Positions 52,874 through 62,888 are shown, counted from the stretch's first letter. The stretch is DNA of 64,000 nt from Leptomonas pyrrhocoris (GCF_001293395.1 NW_015438375.1:458938-522937), one strand, 5' to 3'. Program-made: numbers and translations. The notes: generated by a model not told the origin, from the letters alone.

Positions 52874-54514
52874 ATGTCGAGCTCAGTAGATAATGCAGGT
52901 GCGAGTGCGAGGCCGCGAGAGGGGGAGGCAGACAGCATGCCTCCTCCATCATCCATGCCGGGTCGACCTCACAAGGAGGTGATGGCGGGGGGCTCGCAGC
53001 CGCACCGCAAGCGCCCGCGACAAGGCGCGCTCGTCAACCCCATCCCCCGCGAGGTGTATCGGATGGTGGTGCGGCAGCTGCACCACGACGGCTTCCTTGC
53101 CGCGGCCTCCGCCGTGTGCGATGCGACGGGTGTGATGGTGCAGGGCGTAGAGGACGATGGGGACCGACTCTCGCGTGTGGTTGAGGCGGGTCTGAGCGTT
53201 GAGGAAATGGAGCGCAAGGCGGAGGTGGAGTTCGAGGCTACGCAGGTAGTGGAGCGTTTCTTGAGTGCCTCGAGGCTGTACGTGCCGCTGTCGCTGACAA
53301 ATCGCTGGTCCATTGGCCGTCGTTGCGTGAGTATGCAAGAGCGCTTTGTGTCTGCTTCGCTGGGCGGCGTAGTTCGCGACATCTCCTTCTCACCGGATGG
53401 TGCGTACATCACGTGTGCTGGCACCAACGGCGTCGCCGCGCTCTTCTCCCTCGAGACGGTGGAGGATTTGTGCGCGCTGGACGAGGTGCGGGCGTCGAAC
53501 CGCGCGAGGGCGCTCGACGGCAGCCGCGACGCCGCGGCGGTGGCCAAGGGCGAGACGGCGCCGAAAGGGACAGCCACGCGCAACGCAAACGAGGTGACGG
53601 AGCTGGCGATGGTGCGCCGCTTTCACGAGCACACGCAGTCGGTGGAGGTGATGCGCTTCCATCCACGCGAGCCCATTGTCCTCTCCGGCGGACGCGAGGG
53701 CGACGTGTACCTCCGCAACTACGCCTTTCCCAACTCGAAGGTGGTGATGAAGGCGCACGACAACTTCGCTGTTCGGTCGGCTGCCTTTCACCCATCCGGC
53801 GAGTACATGGTGGTGGCCACTGACCATCACCTGCCGCGCCTCATCAACATCCGCACCGAGAAGGTGCTGACGCCGCCCGGCACGTACGCCTCCTCGTCCG
53901 CCCACGTCGGCGGCGACGGCGAGGATGAAGGTGTCGCGGCGGTCTCGACCTACCGCCCGACGGACCGCGGCGCGCAGCACACGGCGGCGCTCTCTTCTGT
54001 GTGCTTTGCGCCGGACGGGCGGACGATGATGAGCACCAGTCTGGACGGCTCGTGGATGCTGTACGACGGCGTCAGCGGCCGCGTCATTTACAAGGCCGAA
54101 GACGCACACTCTAGCGTCGCAGTGACGAGTGTGGCCTACAGCCGGACCGGCAACGTGGTGCTGACGGCCGGCATGGACTCCATAGCGCGGCTGTGGGACC
54201 TGCGCCGGCTGAGCGCGACGCTGCGCAACTACCAAAGCCCCGAGGTGGCGTCGTTTGGCGAGCCGGCAAAGTGCTTGCGCCGGAGCATCCGGGCTGCCTT
54301 CTCGGCCAACGAGAGCCACGTCTACTGCCAGGACTCGACGCTGCTGGCCATTCAGCGCTACTGCGTGTACACCGGCGAGGTGGCCTCGACGATGACGACG
54401 CAGCCGAGCTTTGAGCAGCACGCCTTGGCGGCCAGCCCCTACGGCAACTTCCTTGTGACTGGTGGAGACGACAGTCGACTGCGCTTGTGGACGCCGACGT
54501 GGCTGCCGTCGTAG
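52874..54514 (+). CDS. Cleavage stimulation factor 50 kDa subunit homologue (CstF50/CSTF1), WD40 protein
   Basis: A 546-residue protein. After a low-complexity N-terminus (1-55) comes IPREVYRMVVRQLHHDGFLA (from residue 57), which resembles the CstF50 homodimerisation domain (human: LYKLIISQLLYDGY). From residue 167 to the end is a WD40 propeller: ISFSPDGAYITCAGTNG, MRFHPREPIVLSGG, AAFHPSGEYMVVAT, VCFAPDGRTMMSTSLDG, VAYSRTGNVVLTAGMDSIARLWDLR, and FLVTGGDDSRLRLW at the C-terminus. CstF50 acts in the nucleus in pre-mRNA cleavage and polyadenylation, which in trypanosomatids is coupled to trans-splicing. It is longer than the human protein (431) because of the N-terminal extension and inserts between blades (about residues 200-240 and 335-370). 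The ATG at 52874 is the first in the frame. Confidence 0.85.
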   Translation: MSSSVDNAGASARPREGEADSMPPPSSMPGRPHKEVMAGGSQPHRKRPRQGALVNPIPREVYRMVVRQLHHDGFLAAASAVCDATGVMVQGVEDDGDRLSRVVEAGLSVEEMERKAEVEFEATQVVERFLSASRLYVPLSLTNRWSIGRRCVSMQERFVSASLGGVVRDISFSPDGAYITCAGTNGVAALFSLETVEDLCALDEVRASNRARALDGSRDAAAVAKGETAPKGTATRNANEVTELAMVRRFHEHTQSVEVMRFHPREPIVLSGGREGDVYLRNYAFPNSKVVMKAHDNFAVRSAAFHPSGEYMVVATDHHLPRLINIRTEKVLTPPGTYASSSAHVGGDGEDEGVAAVSTYRPTDRGAQHTAALSSVCFAPDGRTMMSTSLDGSWMLYDGVSGRVIYKAEDAHSSVAVTSVAYSRTGNVVLTAGMDSIARLWDLRRLSATLRNYQSPEVASFGEPAKCLRRSIRAAFSANESHVYCQDSTLLAIQRYCVYTGEVASTMTTQPSFEQHALAASPYGNFLVTGGDDSRLRLWTPTWLPS

Positions 54515-55951
54515 TGCGGATGAAGAGGAAAGGTTGACTCTGGTAGAGGTATTGTGATTCTTTTATGACGCGTAGGGATGCTAACCTCGTTTTTTTGGTT
54601 TCGCGAAGGATCGTATAAGGCTGTTGGACTGTGAAAGCCGCAATTATTATTAGTATCGCGCAAGCGCTGTGTGGCCATGGTTTGGCAGAGGACGACTTTC
54701 TTGGCTCTAAATTTTATATCAACTCTTCAAAAAGAAAAAAAAACAGTTGCAACTACAACCAATAGTACGGTCATTGCAATTAAAATTGAGTTCATTAGTC
54801 TTCATCGCTCTTGTTGTCGAAATGTGCGGAACGGAGACAGTTGTGCGGGCTTCGGAGTTGTGGCAATATCGTTGAGACGCGTTTTCGCTCGTCTTTCAGT
54901 TTTGCGACTTTCCAACTTTGCTGCCGGTGGCGATGTAAGCAGTTGAACCGACTGTTTCACTGGATCGCTTTGATCGACGCAAGCACCTGAATTACGTTTG
55001 GGGGCTCTTATGTTGACAAAGGGCGTTCTTTGTAAAGCCTGCTGTTGTCTGCTCTTCACCCTTCCTGTTTCTGTCGACAAATGGTTGCCGCCTTGCTTCG
55101 CCTTGTTTTCCGTCAACCCTTTCACTTTCGCGTTTCGATGAACGGCGCTGCAACGCAACAAGCCAGTACGTGACGCTACACGCCTTTGTTCTACTCACTT
55201 ACTCGGCGGCGCGCGCATCGTGCACCCACGAAGAGGAGATTGGAAAGCCCCAGCGGCGGTTGTATTCGCAGCCAACATTTGAAGCGATTCATATTTTTAC
55301 TCTCTCTGGTTGACTCGGCCTCCTTTTTTTTTCTGAAAGAGGTTTTCTGACAACACTGACTTGTCGTGCGTTGGCCTGCGAAGTTGCTCGCACGCCGATA
55401 CAGCTGGATCTTCTGTTCCTCTGCATTCATTACAGCAGTTGTGGCAGAATAATTCGTGAGTGAATTTTCGAACTGCGCCTTTTCCTTTACATTTCTTTTT
55501 TAATTGAAAATATATGCATCTCGTTGCGCGTGTCCTCATCGTTCAGCGTTCAGCGACTTCGGTGCCCCGACCGCCCCATTTTTGTTTCGTGTTTGTGCGA
55601 TAAGCGACGCACCTTCGCTTCCTTTCTTTTTTGTATTCCTGAGTATTCACTGAACGTCGTTTTCCTCCTTTCCCCTCTTTCTCCGTTGTGAAAGGGGCTT
55701 CCCATCGATTACAACCACCAGCTGCGTCTTTTTTTTTCTCTTCTGTTCTCATCACGACTGGCTTGTTTAGGTCGTGACGACGCACGTGAATCTCGGCAGA
55801 GGCAAGTTCATGCATTTTTGCCAGTGATTCACCGCTCTGTTGTAGGTGCATCTGCCTTTTATTTCTTTCGCGTTTCGTACCCCACGCGCAGGAATACGCC
55901 CAAGTCTTCACATCCACCCACACACACGCACCCGCACACGCGCAGGCAGCA
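54515..55951. other. Intergenic region, CstF50 to Mpv17-like gene
   Basis: 1.4 kb without a supported gene, T-rich with several pyrimidine tracts. The best acceptor for the next gene is the AG at 55769-55770 after a T/C run at 55730-55770, giving a 5' UTR of about 180 nt. CA-rich sequence lies right before the start codon. Confidence 0.5.
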
Positions 55952-57007
55952 ATGCGGTTTTTAATCCATTCGTTGTCGTATTATTTGAAGGAGTACCCAC
56001 TCCGCTCCAATCTGGTTTTGAGCACGACAGTGGGCTTCTGCGGCGACGTCGTGTGCCAGACTGTCTACGAGCCGTGGACGCAGTCGCGACCGCCTCTTAC
56101 GAGGGAGCGGCTGCCCGATGAGAGCAGAGACTCCGTCTTTCTCCTCTCGGTGGACTCGCCTTTCCTGTGTGCGAGAAACATGTGGAGAGAATACCAGGCC
56201 TCATCCGGGCGACACACGGACTTAGCGAACGGTTCTCGTGGGGCGACGAGTACGACGGCGGAGAGCCAGCCGGTGGTGCGCGGCAACACCACTGTCCTCC
56301 TCGACCTCCGCCGCAGCATGATCTTCTGCAGCTTCACCTTCATTTTCGGCGTGCCGTACTTTCTCTGGGTCTACCGTCACCTCGACCGCCTCATCAACCC
56401 TGCCTTCATCACGAAGCGCAACGCCATCGCAAAAGGTTTTCTCAGCTACGTCGCGGCGCAAGTCACGAACCCCATTTACTTAACCTACGTGACCGCGTTA
56501 GACCACTTTTTCATTTACCGTGACGGGCGTGACGGACGGCGACGCGTGATGGCGATCCCAATGACCGGTACGAGCACGCAGAAGGACCGCGTGGTGGAGG
56601 CGGGCGACGAAGACGCAAAGACGCAGCGCAGCACAGGCCGCATCCGCTTTAGCTTCAGCCCTTTTCGCAACACCTCCAAAGAATTGGACCAGACGACGGT
56701 GCACAAGATGGGCTACTATTACCGCTTTGTAGGCAACACGGACTTCAACTTCCACGAGTACTACACCTGTGTCAGCACCGATGTGGAGCGCAAGCTACTC
56801 TATGACTTCCCCGATATTATGAAGTACGGCCTGATGTTCTGGTCGGTCAATTGGCTGCCCATGTTTTATTACATTCCATGCCATTTCCGTCTCGCGTACT
56901 CGTCCATGGTACAGGTGGCGTGGAGCGGGGTGATGTCGCACCTGCTGCACCGCTGGAAGAAGATGGATGGCGACGACATTCGCATGCGGCGGCACCGGCT
57001 GCACTGA
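55952..57007 (+). CDS. Mpv17/PMP22 family membrane protein, enlarged
   Basis: A 351-residue integral membrane protein. The N-terminus (YLKEYPLRSNLVLSTTVGFCGDVVCQ, about residues 11-36) fits the first Mpv17/Sym1/PMP22 helix, where GD..Q is typical. Two further helices lie at about 125-150 (SMIFCSFTFIFGVPYFLWVY) and 170-190. The C-terminal third, with DFPDIMKYGLMFWSVNWLPM and then FYYIPCHFRLAY, matches the family signature (W...Q..NF..VP...R). Known members sit in the inner mitochondrial or peroxisomal membrane and form small-solute channels; location here is not decided. The protein is nearly twice the usual 180-200 residues because of two hydrophilic inserts, about 47-115 and 190-245. The ATG at 55952 follows a CA-rich leader. 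Confidence 0.8.
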   Translation: MRFLIHSLSYYLKEYPLRSNLVLSTTVGFCGDVVCQTVYEPWTQSRPPLTRERLPDESRDSVFLLSVDSPFLCARNMWREYQASSGRHTDLANGSRGATSTTAESQPVVRGNTTVLLDLRRSMIFCSFTFIFGVPYFLWVYRHLDRLINPAFITKRNAIAKGFLSYVAAQVTNPIYLTYVTALDHFFIYRDGRDGRRRVMAIPMTGTSTQKDRVVEAGDEDAKTQRSTGRIRFSFSPFRNTSKELDQTTVHKMGYYYRFVGNTDFNFHEYYTCVSTDVERKLLYDFPDIMKYGLMFWSVNWLPMFYYIPCHFRLAYSSMVQVAWSGVMSHLLHRWKKMDGDDIRMRRHRLH

Positions 57008-57516
57008 TCTCTCGCAGACGTGTTGTAGAATGACTCGAGAGGGGTGGGTGGGAGAGAGCGACGGATGGCGAGAAGGGGCTGTGAAAACAACACCGAGTAG
57101 ACGGAAGGGAGACGATCGAGCGCATAGAGCGAGTGGGCAAAGAAGAAAGGGCACACGAAAGCGGCGCAGCGCGGGTGCGGCGGCAGCCTTCATTCAGCGC
57201 TGAATTGAATGGCGCTGATGATGTATCAGTAGTTCCACTTATCCATTGTCTGGTTTGATGTAGCTGCTTGCTCATTTCTTTTTTACCTTTCCGTTTTTGT
57301 TGTCCTCCTACTTGCCGTCTCATGTGCTTGAAAGACTGTTCCGTTGCGTGGCCCCCCGCCTTCACCCTTGTCTCTCTGTTTCTCCGTTTAACTATAATTG
57401 CTTCTCCTTCAACGTGTTGTGTAAACGAAAGAAAATCGTTTTGAAGTAACTAATGAATAATGGTTCACAGAGACACCCCATTAGAATGTATTTAAGAAAA
57501 CTAAAAGGAAAACGCA

Positions 57517-57551
<35 letters not shown>

Positions 57552-58107
57552 GAGGAGGATCCAACACGCAATCAAGTGCAGATAGCTTTTCTCCGCCGTA
57601 GTACCCTCCTGTTTTTCTCCTGTGTGATTTCTTTCTTGGCTGGTACTTGCGCTTGCTAAGGCAAAGCAGATGAAGACGCAGCTGGCTGTGATATCCAAGT
57701 CATCGCTGTAGATCCGTATTATTTTTCCAATGGCCTCTTCTACCTCCGTGATAGATGAATTTTGCTCCCTCTCTCTCTCTCCCTTGTCTCACTTCCCTGG
57801 ACCCTCCTTTTCTTCCGTTTTTACGCCACGGACACGCGTGCACATGCGTCTGCGTTTATATAACGGCAAAAACGAAAATTTGTCCCGGCAACAACCACCA
57901 AATCTTGCCATGTTACATGACACGGCGGGCTCCACAGCGAAGCTTCCACAGGCATTCACACAAAGTCTGCGTTAACACACACACACGCACACAAGCAAGA
58001 GAGCTCCGACGTGTTTACGTGCAAACGCTCTTCTTTTTATCGACTGCACCAAGCACACACCCTTTGACGCATAAACCGTGAAGGTGAGTACGTGAGACGG
58101 AAAGAGA
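57008..58107. other. Intergenic region, Mpv17-like gene to RGG2-like gene
   Basis: 1.1 kb without a supported gene. It contains a CA microsatellite (listed separately), CT-rich tracts at 57765-57785 and a second CA-rich run at 57976-57995. A likely trans-splice acceptor is the AG at 58052-58053 after CTTCTTTTTATC, 54 nt before the next start codon. Confidence 0.5.
57519..57549 (+). repeat. CA microsatellite, about 15 units
   Basis: An uninterrupted CA dinucleotide run in the spacer. Confidence 0.95.
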
Positions 58108-59139
58108 ATGCTCCGACGCAGTTTTGCGCCGCTGTTGATGCGGGCCACCGCCTTCACTCTGCAAGGCTGGGGGAGCGGTGGTGGCGGCGGTAGCGGCTGG
58201 GGCTCCTCGGGGGGGCAGTCCGCCGCTGGTGGTGGGGGGTGGGGGTCGGCGGAGGATGAGGCGGCCGCACCGGCGAGCGGCGGGTGGGGAAGCGCCCGCG
58301 ACGCCTCAGCTGGGTGGGGCGGCGGCGGCGGTGGCGGATGGGGCCGCGGCTGCGGCGGCAGAGGACGCGGGTCGCGGGGNNNNNNNNNNNNNNNNNNNNN
58401 NNNNNNNNNNNNNNNNNNNNNNNNNNNNNNNNNNNNNNNNNNNNNNNNNNNNNNNNNNNNNNNNNNNNNNNNNNNNNNNNNNNNNNNNNNNNNNNNNNNN
58501 NNNNNNNNNNNNNNNNNNNNNNNNNNNNNNNNNNNNNNNNNNNNNNNNNNNNNNNNNNNNNNNNNNNNNNNNNNNNNNNNNTTCCGTCGCGGCCGGCACG
58601 GGGACGGCGACGGCGGCGGCGGCGGCGTGTGGGGCCGCCCGGCAGCAGCGGACGAGGACGCCTGGAATGCGGCCCCTCCGAGCTTCCAACCGCCCGTGCG
58701 CCGCGTCGACCCGCTCTCGCTGACGGCGGTGGAGGTGGAGGTGGACGGCGTGAAGAAGCTTGTTGGACAGCGCGTGCTCGTATCCGGGCTGGCGGACGAC
58801 ACGACGTGGCACATGCTGAAGGACCACCTGCGCCAAGCCGGCGACGTCACCTTCTGCCGCACCTTCAACAGCGGCCGTGGCATGGTGGAATTCGCAACGC
58901 CTGAGGAGGCTGCGCGGTGCATTACGGAGCTGCAGGCCTCCGAGTTAGAAGGGGGTACGCTCTACCTCCGCGAAGATCGCGAGGACACCGTGTTGATCAA
59001 CACACGCCGCAAAATCCGTGAGGCTCGGGAGGCGCAGCTGCGGGCTCGGAAGGAGGAGGCCGAGAAGGCGCGACGTGCGAAAGCCGTGGAGCAAGGCGAC
59101 GTCCCTGAGCCGTCGTCGTCGTCGACAGCGCAGCCGTGA
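58108..59139 (+). CDS. RGG2-like mitochondrial RNA-binding protein (GWG repeats plus RRM), with assembly gap
   Basis: The frame encodes 343 residues including an unknown stretch of 202 N. The N-terminus MLRRSFAPLLMRATAF is a likely mitochondrial presequence. It is followed by GWG-type repeats (GWGSGG, GWGSSGG, GWGSAED, GWGSARD, GWGRG) and RG/RGG sequence, and after the gap by more glycine-rich sequence. The C-terminal part is an RRM (from about nt 58770 to 58995), with RVLVSGL as RNP2 and GRGMVEFA as RNP1, followed by a basic helical tail. This GWG+RG then RRM order is that of T. brucei RGG2, an RNA-editing factor of the MRB1/RESC complex acting on kinetoplast mRNAs. The frame is the same on both sides of the gap, but the true gap length is unknown. 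Confidence 0.85.
   Translation: MLRRSFAPLLMRATAFTLQGWGSGGGGGSGWGSSGGQSAAGGGGWGSAEDEAAAPASGGWGSARDASAGWGGGGGGGWGRGCGGRGRGSRXXXXXXXXXXXXXXXXXXXXXXXXXXXXXXXXXXXXXXXXXXXXXXXXXXXXXXXXXXXXXXXXXXXXFRRGRHGDGDGGGGGVWGRPAAADEDAWNAAPPSFQPPVRRVDPLSLTAVEVEVDGVKKLVGQRVLVSGLADDTTWHMLKDHLRQAGDVTFCRTFNSGRGMVEFATPEEAARCITELQASELEGGTLYLREDREDTVLINTRRKIREAREAQLRARKEEAEKARRAKAVEQGDVPEPSSSSTAQP
58380..58581. other. Assembly gap (202 N) inside the RGG2-like gene
   Basis: A run of 202 N lies in the glycine-rich repeat region, where G+C-rich tandem codons are hard to sequence. Number of GWG/RGG repeats is therefore unknown. Confidence 0.98.
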
Positions 59140-60002
59140 TGCGATAACGCTCTTTGCTCAGCTTGATTGGTGGACGACTGCTCGCGTAAAGGCGCTGACC
59201 AATATCGCCACGCTTTTTTGGAGTGCTCTTTTAGGAGCGTGTTTCCCATCTTCAGTGGAGCGGGCGACATTCGGGTCTCGGTGAGGTAAGAAGGGTCTTG
59301 TTAGTCATTTTTCGGCATTCCTCACCTCTTATGTGTTCACCATTTGTCTTTGTCAGTGTGTGGTGAGGGATGCTCTGGGGGATTTATGCGTTCACGGGTA
59401 CGGCGAGCTTTTCGCAGCACAGATGATTTGCTGATTAACAACATGAAAAAACGTATGTTCCATTCCAACCTTGTGTTTAGTGCGCGAGGAGAGGTGTCTC
59501 AACGGCGGTAGAGGAAAGGAAGGATCCACCATCTTCGGGACAAAGGATGGTGCTTGCACACCGCCTTTTTTTTGTCTGTGCAACACGACGGCCTTTTTGG
59601 CGAGGTGACCTGGCCGCTTTTTGTGTTGCTGTTTCAAAGGTCCATCGTCGGTGGGGGTCAGGTCCTGCAATCGTTGCCTCGCCGATTGCACAAGCGCGCT
59701 GTCGTCGGTTGGCTGCTTCGCTTACCCGACGAGTATTTGTTACTTGATGTCTGCGGAGTGAATTGTGATGGGTGGAGAAGGTGGACAAACGCGCTGAACA
59801 TGTTTCTCCCACATATTGAATCTTTTCTTTCACTCAATGCTTTTTGTTTAAATGGATGAAGCTGAAGGGACAAGCATTTGAAGAAAGCGACGTGCCGAGT
59901 GGCGAAGGTTGAGGGTTGCTGTGCAAAAGCATGTCAGCGAACGCCTAAATTCCACTTGCGCTTTCTTCTTTTCACCACATTCCCACCCACCCACGAAACC
60001 GC
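59140..60002. other. Intergenic region, RGG2-like gene to hypothetical gene
   Basis: About 0.86 kb; no supported gene on either strand. A pyrimidine-rich run at 59960-59990 precedes the next start. Confidence 0.5.
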
Positions 60003-61046
60003 ATGCGTGTAGCGCAGCGCGTTGAGTTTTCTCTCTCGAAGGGGAGAGTGGAAAAACTGATTCTGTGCCTCGGCTACGACGATGGCGCCCTTGTCTCTCG
60101 CACCCGCGGCGCCCTCGCCACGCGCGTGACACAGCATCTCTTACGGCATTGCCAACCAGGGCAGAGCGACGTGCACAACCCAGAGGTGACGCGCGCCAAC
60201 GCACGCGATCGGCACGGCCGGCCGCGTCTCTTCTACGCGGCGCAGGAGAGGCAACGCCGACGCGGCAACCGCCACGGCCGTGGCGAGGCGTTGCGCACTC
60301 CGCAGACGTGGGACACGAGTCGCGTCGTTGACTTCATGGGTGTGTGGTGCGACCGTCTGTTGCTGGGCGATGACCGGCGGCCATCGCGGTGTGCGGTACT
60401 GGAGCCGCACGTGCCGCCGATGCTGTGGGGAGAGTCGATTGCACGGGTGGCGCAGTCGCACCGGTGTCTCTCGAGGGACGACATTTTAGTAGTGAAATCG
60501 GACGAGTCGCTGCCTTTTGGTGTAGTGCGGCTTCGATTCGAAGCACCCGCCTGCACCGCCGCCGCCGCAGCAACAACAGCAAGTGCAGTGCAGACGTCCT
60601 CCGCTTCGTTTTTGCGCGGCACAACTACCGTAAGTGAGGCGTTGAAGTTGTTTACCGCACCCCAGCGACCGCCTTCGTATCTTCAACTCGGCATAGGTGC
60701 TGATCACGGGACGCAATCTCTCTTCACCACCGAGGAGACGCACTTTGCTGACCACCTTCTCCTTCCCCTCTGCACCTTCACGGCAGCGCTGTGGACGGCA
60801 AGCCCGCACAAGGCAGCCGACTACGTTGCCGCGCTCACCGCCAGGCCGGAGACGCTCACCGAAGCGACGGCGAACCACCGGCTCTGGCGCACGATGCAGC
60901 ACGCGATGTTGTCCACGCGAGACACGGCGCTGCTGCGCGCCTACTTCAGCGATGCAGCGCTGGATGCCCGTTTCAGCCCGGCGCAAACGCGTTACTTCGC
61001 CGAGACGCTGCTGCGGCGGTTGCGTGAGGAGGAGTTGCAGCGCTGA
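60003..61046 (+). CDS. Hypothetical protein, not recognised
   Basis: A 347-residue frame with a good ATG, G+C-rich codon choice like its neighbours, and conserved spacing. I do not recognise a family. Visible traits: a start rich in beta-like segments (KLILCLGYDDGALVSRTRG), a basic arginine-rich stretch at about 70-95, a tryptophan-containing segment (VDFMGVWCDRLLLGDD), an alanine-rich low-complexity linker at about 185-200, and a mostly alpha-helical C-terminal half ending in RRLREEELQR. No membrane helix or signal peptide is evident. The position between two conserved kinetoplastid genes supports its being real. Confidence 0.65.
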   Translation: MRVAQRVEFSLSKGRVEKLILCLGYDDGALVSRTRGALATRVTQHLLRHCQPGQSDVHNPEVTRANARDRHGRPRLFYAAQERQRRRGNRHGRGEALRTPQTWDTSRVVDFMGVWCDRLLLGDDRRPSRCAVLEPHVPPMLWGESIARVAQSHRCLSRDDILVVKSDESLPFGVVRLRFEAPACTAAAAATTASAVQTSSASFLRGTTTVSEALKLFTAPQRPPSYLQLGIGADHGTQSLFTTEETHFADHLLLPLCTFTAALWTASPHKAADYVAALTARPETLTEATANHRLWRTMQHAMLSTRDTALLRAYFSDAALDARFSPAQTRYFAETLLRRLREEELQR

Positions 61047-61544
61047 GTGCTGCACGCCACGACGCGTCCCTCCTCAGCCTCCCCCCCCCCCCCCCGGGGG
61101 TACGGGGCTGTCTTGGCCGCTGTTTTTCCTCCGTTTCTTTTTTTTTGCCACCACTAATCTTTTTGCTTTGTGCTGCTTTCCATGGGCGCTTCAACGACAG
61201 CGGATATGCGCTACCGCAGCGGTAGCTGAGATGCCGACAGAAAAAGGCGCAACACGCGCCTTCGTTTCCACTCCGGACCTTGGCCCCTATTAAAAAAAAG
61301 GGGGGGGGGCGACTTCCTTAACAGGTCGATGTTTTTCCTTGGGGAAGTTGGGGAGGGCGATTTCCCTCCCCCTCTCTCATTATGCTTTCACGGGCCGCAT
61401 CTCCCTTCCTTGACTACCATCGCCGCAAACACAAATAACAGAGCTGCATTAGACGTTTTAGTGACTGTCTATTCACCCCTTTTATCAAGCACAATATAAG
61501 CCGCTTTCAAATCACTGCAAACCACCCGAGCAAACGAAGCTGCG
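61047..61544. other. Intergenic region, hypothetical gene to TDR1
   Basis: Holds a C15G5 run at 61081-61100 and an A8G10 run at 61292-61309, both prone to sequencing error, and a CT-rich tract at 61361-61410. The first AG after it (61440-61441) is a probable trans-splice acceptor for TDR1, about 103 nt upstream of the ATG. Confidence 0.5.
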
Positions 61545-62888
61545 ATGGCTGCGCGAGCACTGAAGCTGTACGTGGGGGCGACGTGCCCCTTCTGCCACCG
61601 GGTGGAGATCGCGGCGCACGAGAAGAAGGTGGCGTACGAGCGCGTGGTGGTGGGCCTGCGGGAGGACATGCCGCAGTGGTACAAGGAGATCAACCCGCGC
61701 GAGACGGTGCCGACGCTGGAGGTGGGGGAGGCGAAGCGACTGGTGTTCGAGTCGACGCTGATTGCGCAGTACTTCGACAACATCGGGACGCCTGCGGGGT
61801 CGTTGATGGGCTCGTCGCCGCTGCAGCGCCACCGTATCGAGTTCTTCCTGAGCCAAATGGGCGACTTCATCGGCGCTGCGCACCAGCTGCTGGGCGATCC
61901 GCTGAGCGCGGAGAAGCGCAAGGCGGTGGCGGAGAACGCCGCTTACGTGGACGGGCTGCTGGCGGCGAACCAGACGACGGGCCCCTTCTACTTCGACGAG
62001 GAGTTCACGATGGCGGACGTGGCGCTGGTGCCGTTCCTGGTGCGGCTGAGGCCTGCGATGATGTACTACTCGGGCTACGACGTGTTCAACAAGGCGCCGC
62101 GCATGAAGGCGCTATGGGCTGCGGCGGCGCAGCGGCCATCAGTTCGCGAGACGACGCTGCCGTCAGATCAATGCGTGGAGAACTACCGCCACCTGGTGCC
62201 GGAGAGTGCGCCGATGATGGGCGCGAACGGCGGGTACGTGCTGTACGGGAACAAGGCATGCCCCTTCGTGGACCGCGCGCGGCTGGCGTGTGCGCTGCGG
62301 CGTTTCAAGCCGTACTACGTGGAGATCGCCCTGCACCCGCAGCCGGAGTGGTACAAGTTCATCAACCCTCGCGAGACGGTGCCTGCGCTGTTCACGCCGG
62401 AAGGCGAGGCGGTGCACGAGTCACAGCTGATTGCGAACTACGTGGACGGCATTGCGACGGAGGGTGCGGCGCTGCTGCCGCGCGGTGACGCGGACAAAGA
62501 GTACGAGGTGACGTTCTTCATTGACAACGCGAGCAACTTCGTGGGCGCCATGTACTACTTCACCAGCCACCCAGAGGACAAGGACACGAAGGCGGAGCTT
62601 CTGTGGGCTGCCGGTGAGCTGGAGAAGCAGCTGGCAAAGCACCCCTTTGGCGAAGGTCCGTTCTTTGGCGGCACACAGATGAACCTGGGTGATGTTTCCG
62701 TTCTGCCTTTTTTGGTGCGCTTGAAGGCCTACACGCCCGCGCTGACGGCAGGCTACAACTTGTTCAGCGAGTTCCCTCTCTTGTCTGGACTGCTGGAGGC
62801 TGGCATGGCGAGCGCGGAGGGCAAGGAGGTCTTTCTCCCACTGAACGAGTACCTGGAGGGGACATTGGCCCGTCGCAACCGCAAATGA
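61545..62888 (+). CDS. TDR1: Thiol-dependent reductase 1 (TDR1/Tc52-like)
   Basis: A 447-residue protein made of two GST-omega-like modules in tandem (about 1-215 and 228-447), each with a thioredoxin-fold N-terminal half and a helical C-terminal half. Module one has the CPFC redox motif at residues 14-17; module two has CPFV at 239-242, keeping only the first cysteine. NPRETVP, which helps bind glutathione, occurs in both modules. The family (Leishmania TDR1, T. cruzi Tc52) is specific to trypanosomatids and catalyses glutathione-dependent thiol transfer and disulfide reduction in the cytosol, including reduction of pentavalent antimony and deglutathionylation. The similarity to Leishmania TDR1 is strong over the whole length and the N-terminus MAARALKLYV supports the start. 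Confidence 0.95.
   Translation: MAARALKLYVGATCPFCHRVEIAAHEKKVAYERVVVGLREDMPQWYKEINPRETVPTLEVGEAKRLVFESTLIAQYFDNIGTPAGSLMGSSPLQRHRIEFFLSQMGDFIGAAHQLLGDPLSAEKRKAVAENAAYVDGLLAANQTTGPFYFDEEFTMADVALVPFLVRLRPAMMYYSGYDVFNKAPRMKALWAAAAQRPSVRETTLPSDQCVENYRHLVPESAPMMGANGGYVLYGNKACPFVDRARLACALRRFKPYYVEIALHPQPEWYKFINPRETVPALFTPEGEAVHESQLIANYVDGIATEGAALLPRGDADKEYEVTFFIDNASNFVGAMYYFTSHPEDKDTKAELLWAAGELEKQLAKHPFGEGPFFGGTQMNLGDVSVLPFLVRLKAYTPALTAGYNLFSEFPLLSGLLEAGMASAEGKEVFLPLNEYLEGTLARRNRK

Noticed and set aside
61583-62488. 301-codon frame overlapping TDR1 in another frame
   Set aside because: A shadow of the high-G+C TDR1 coding sequence.
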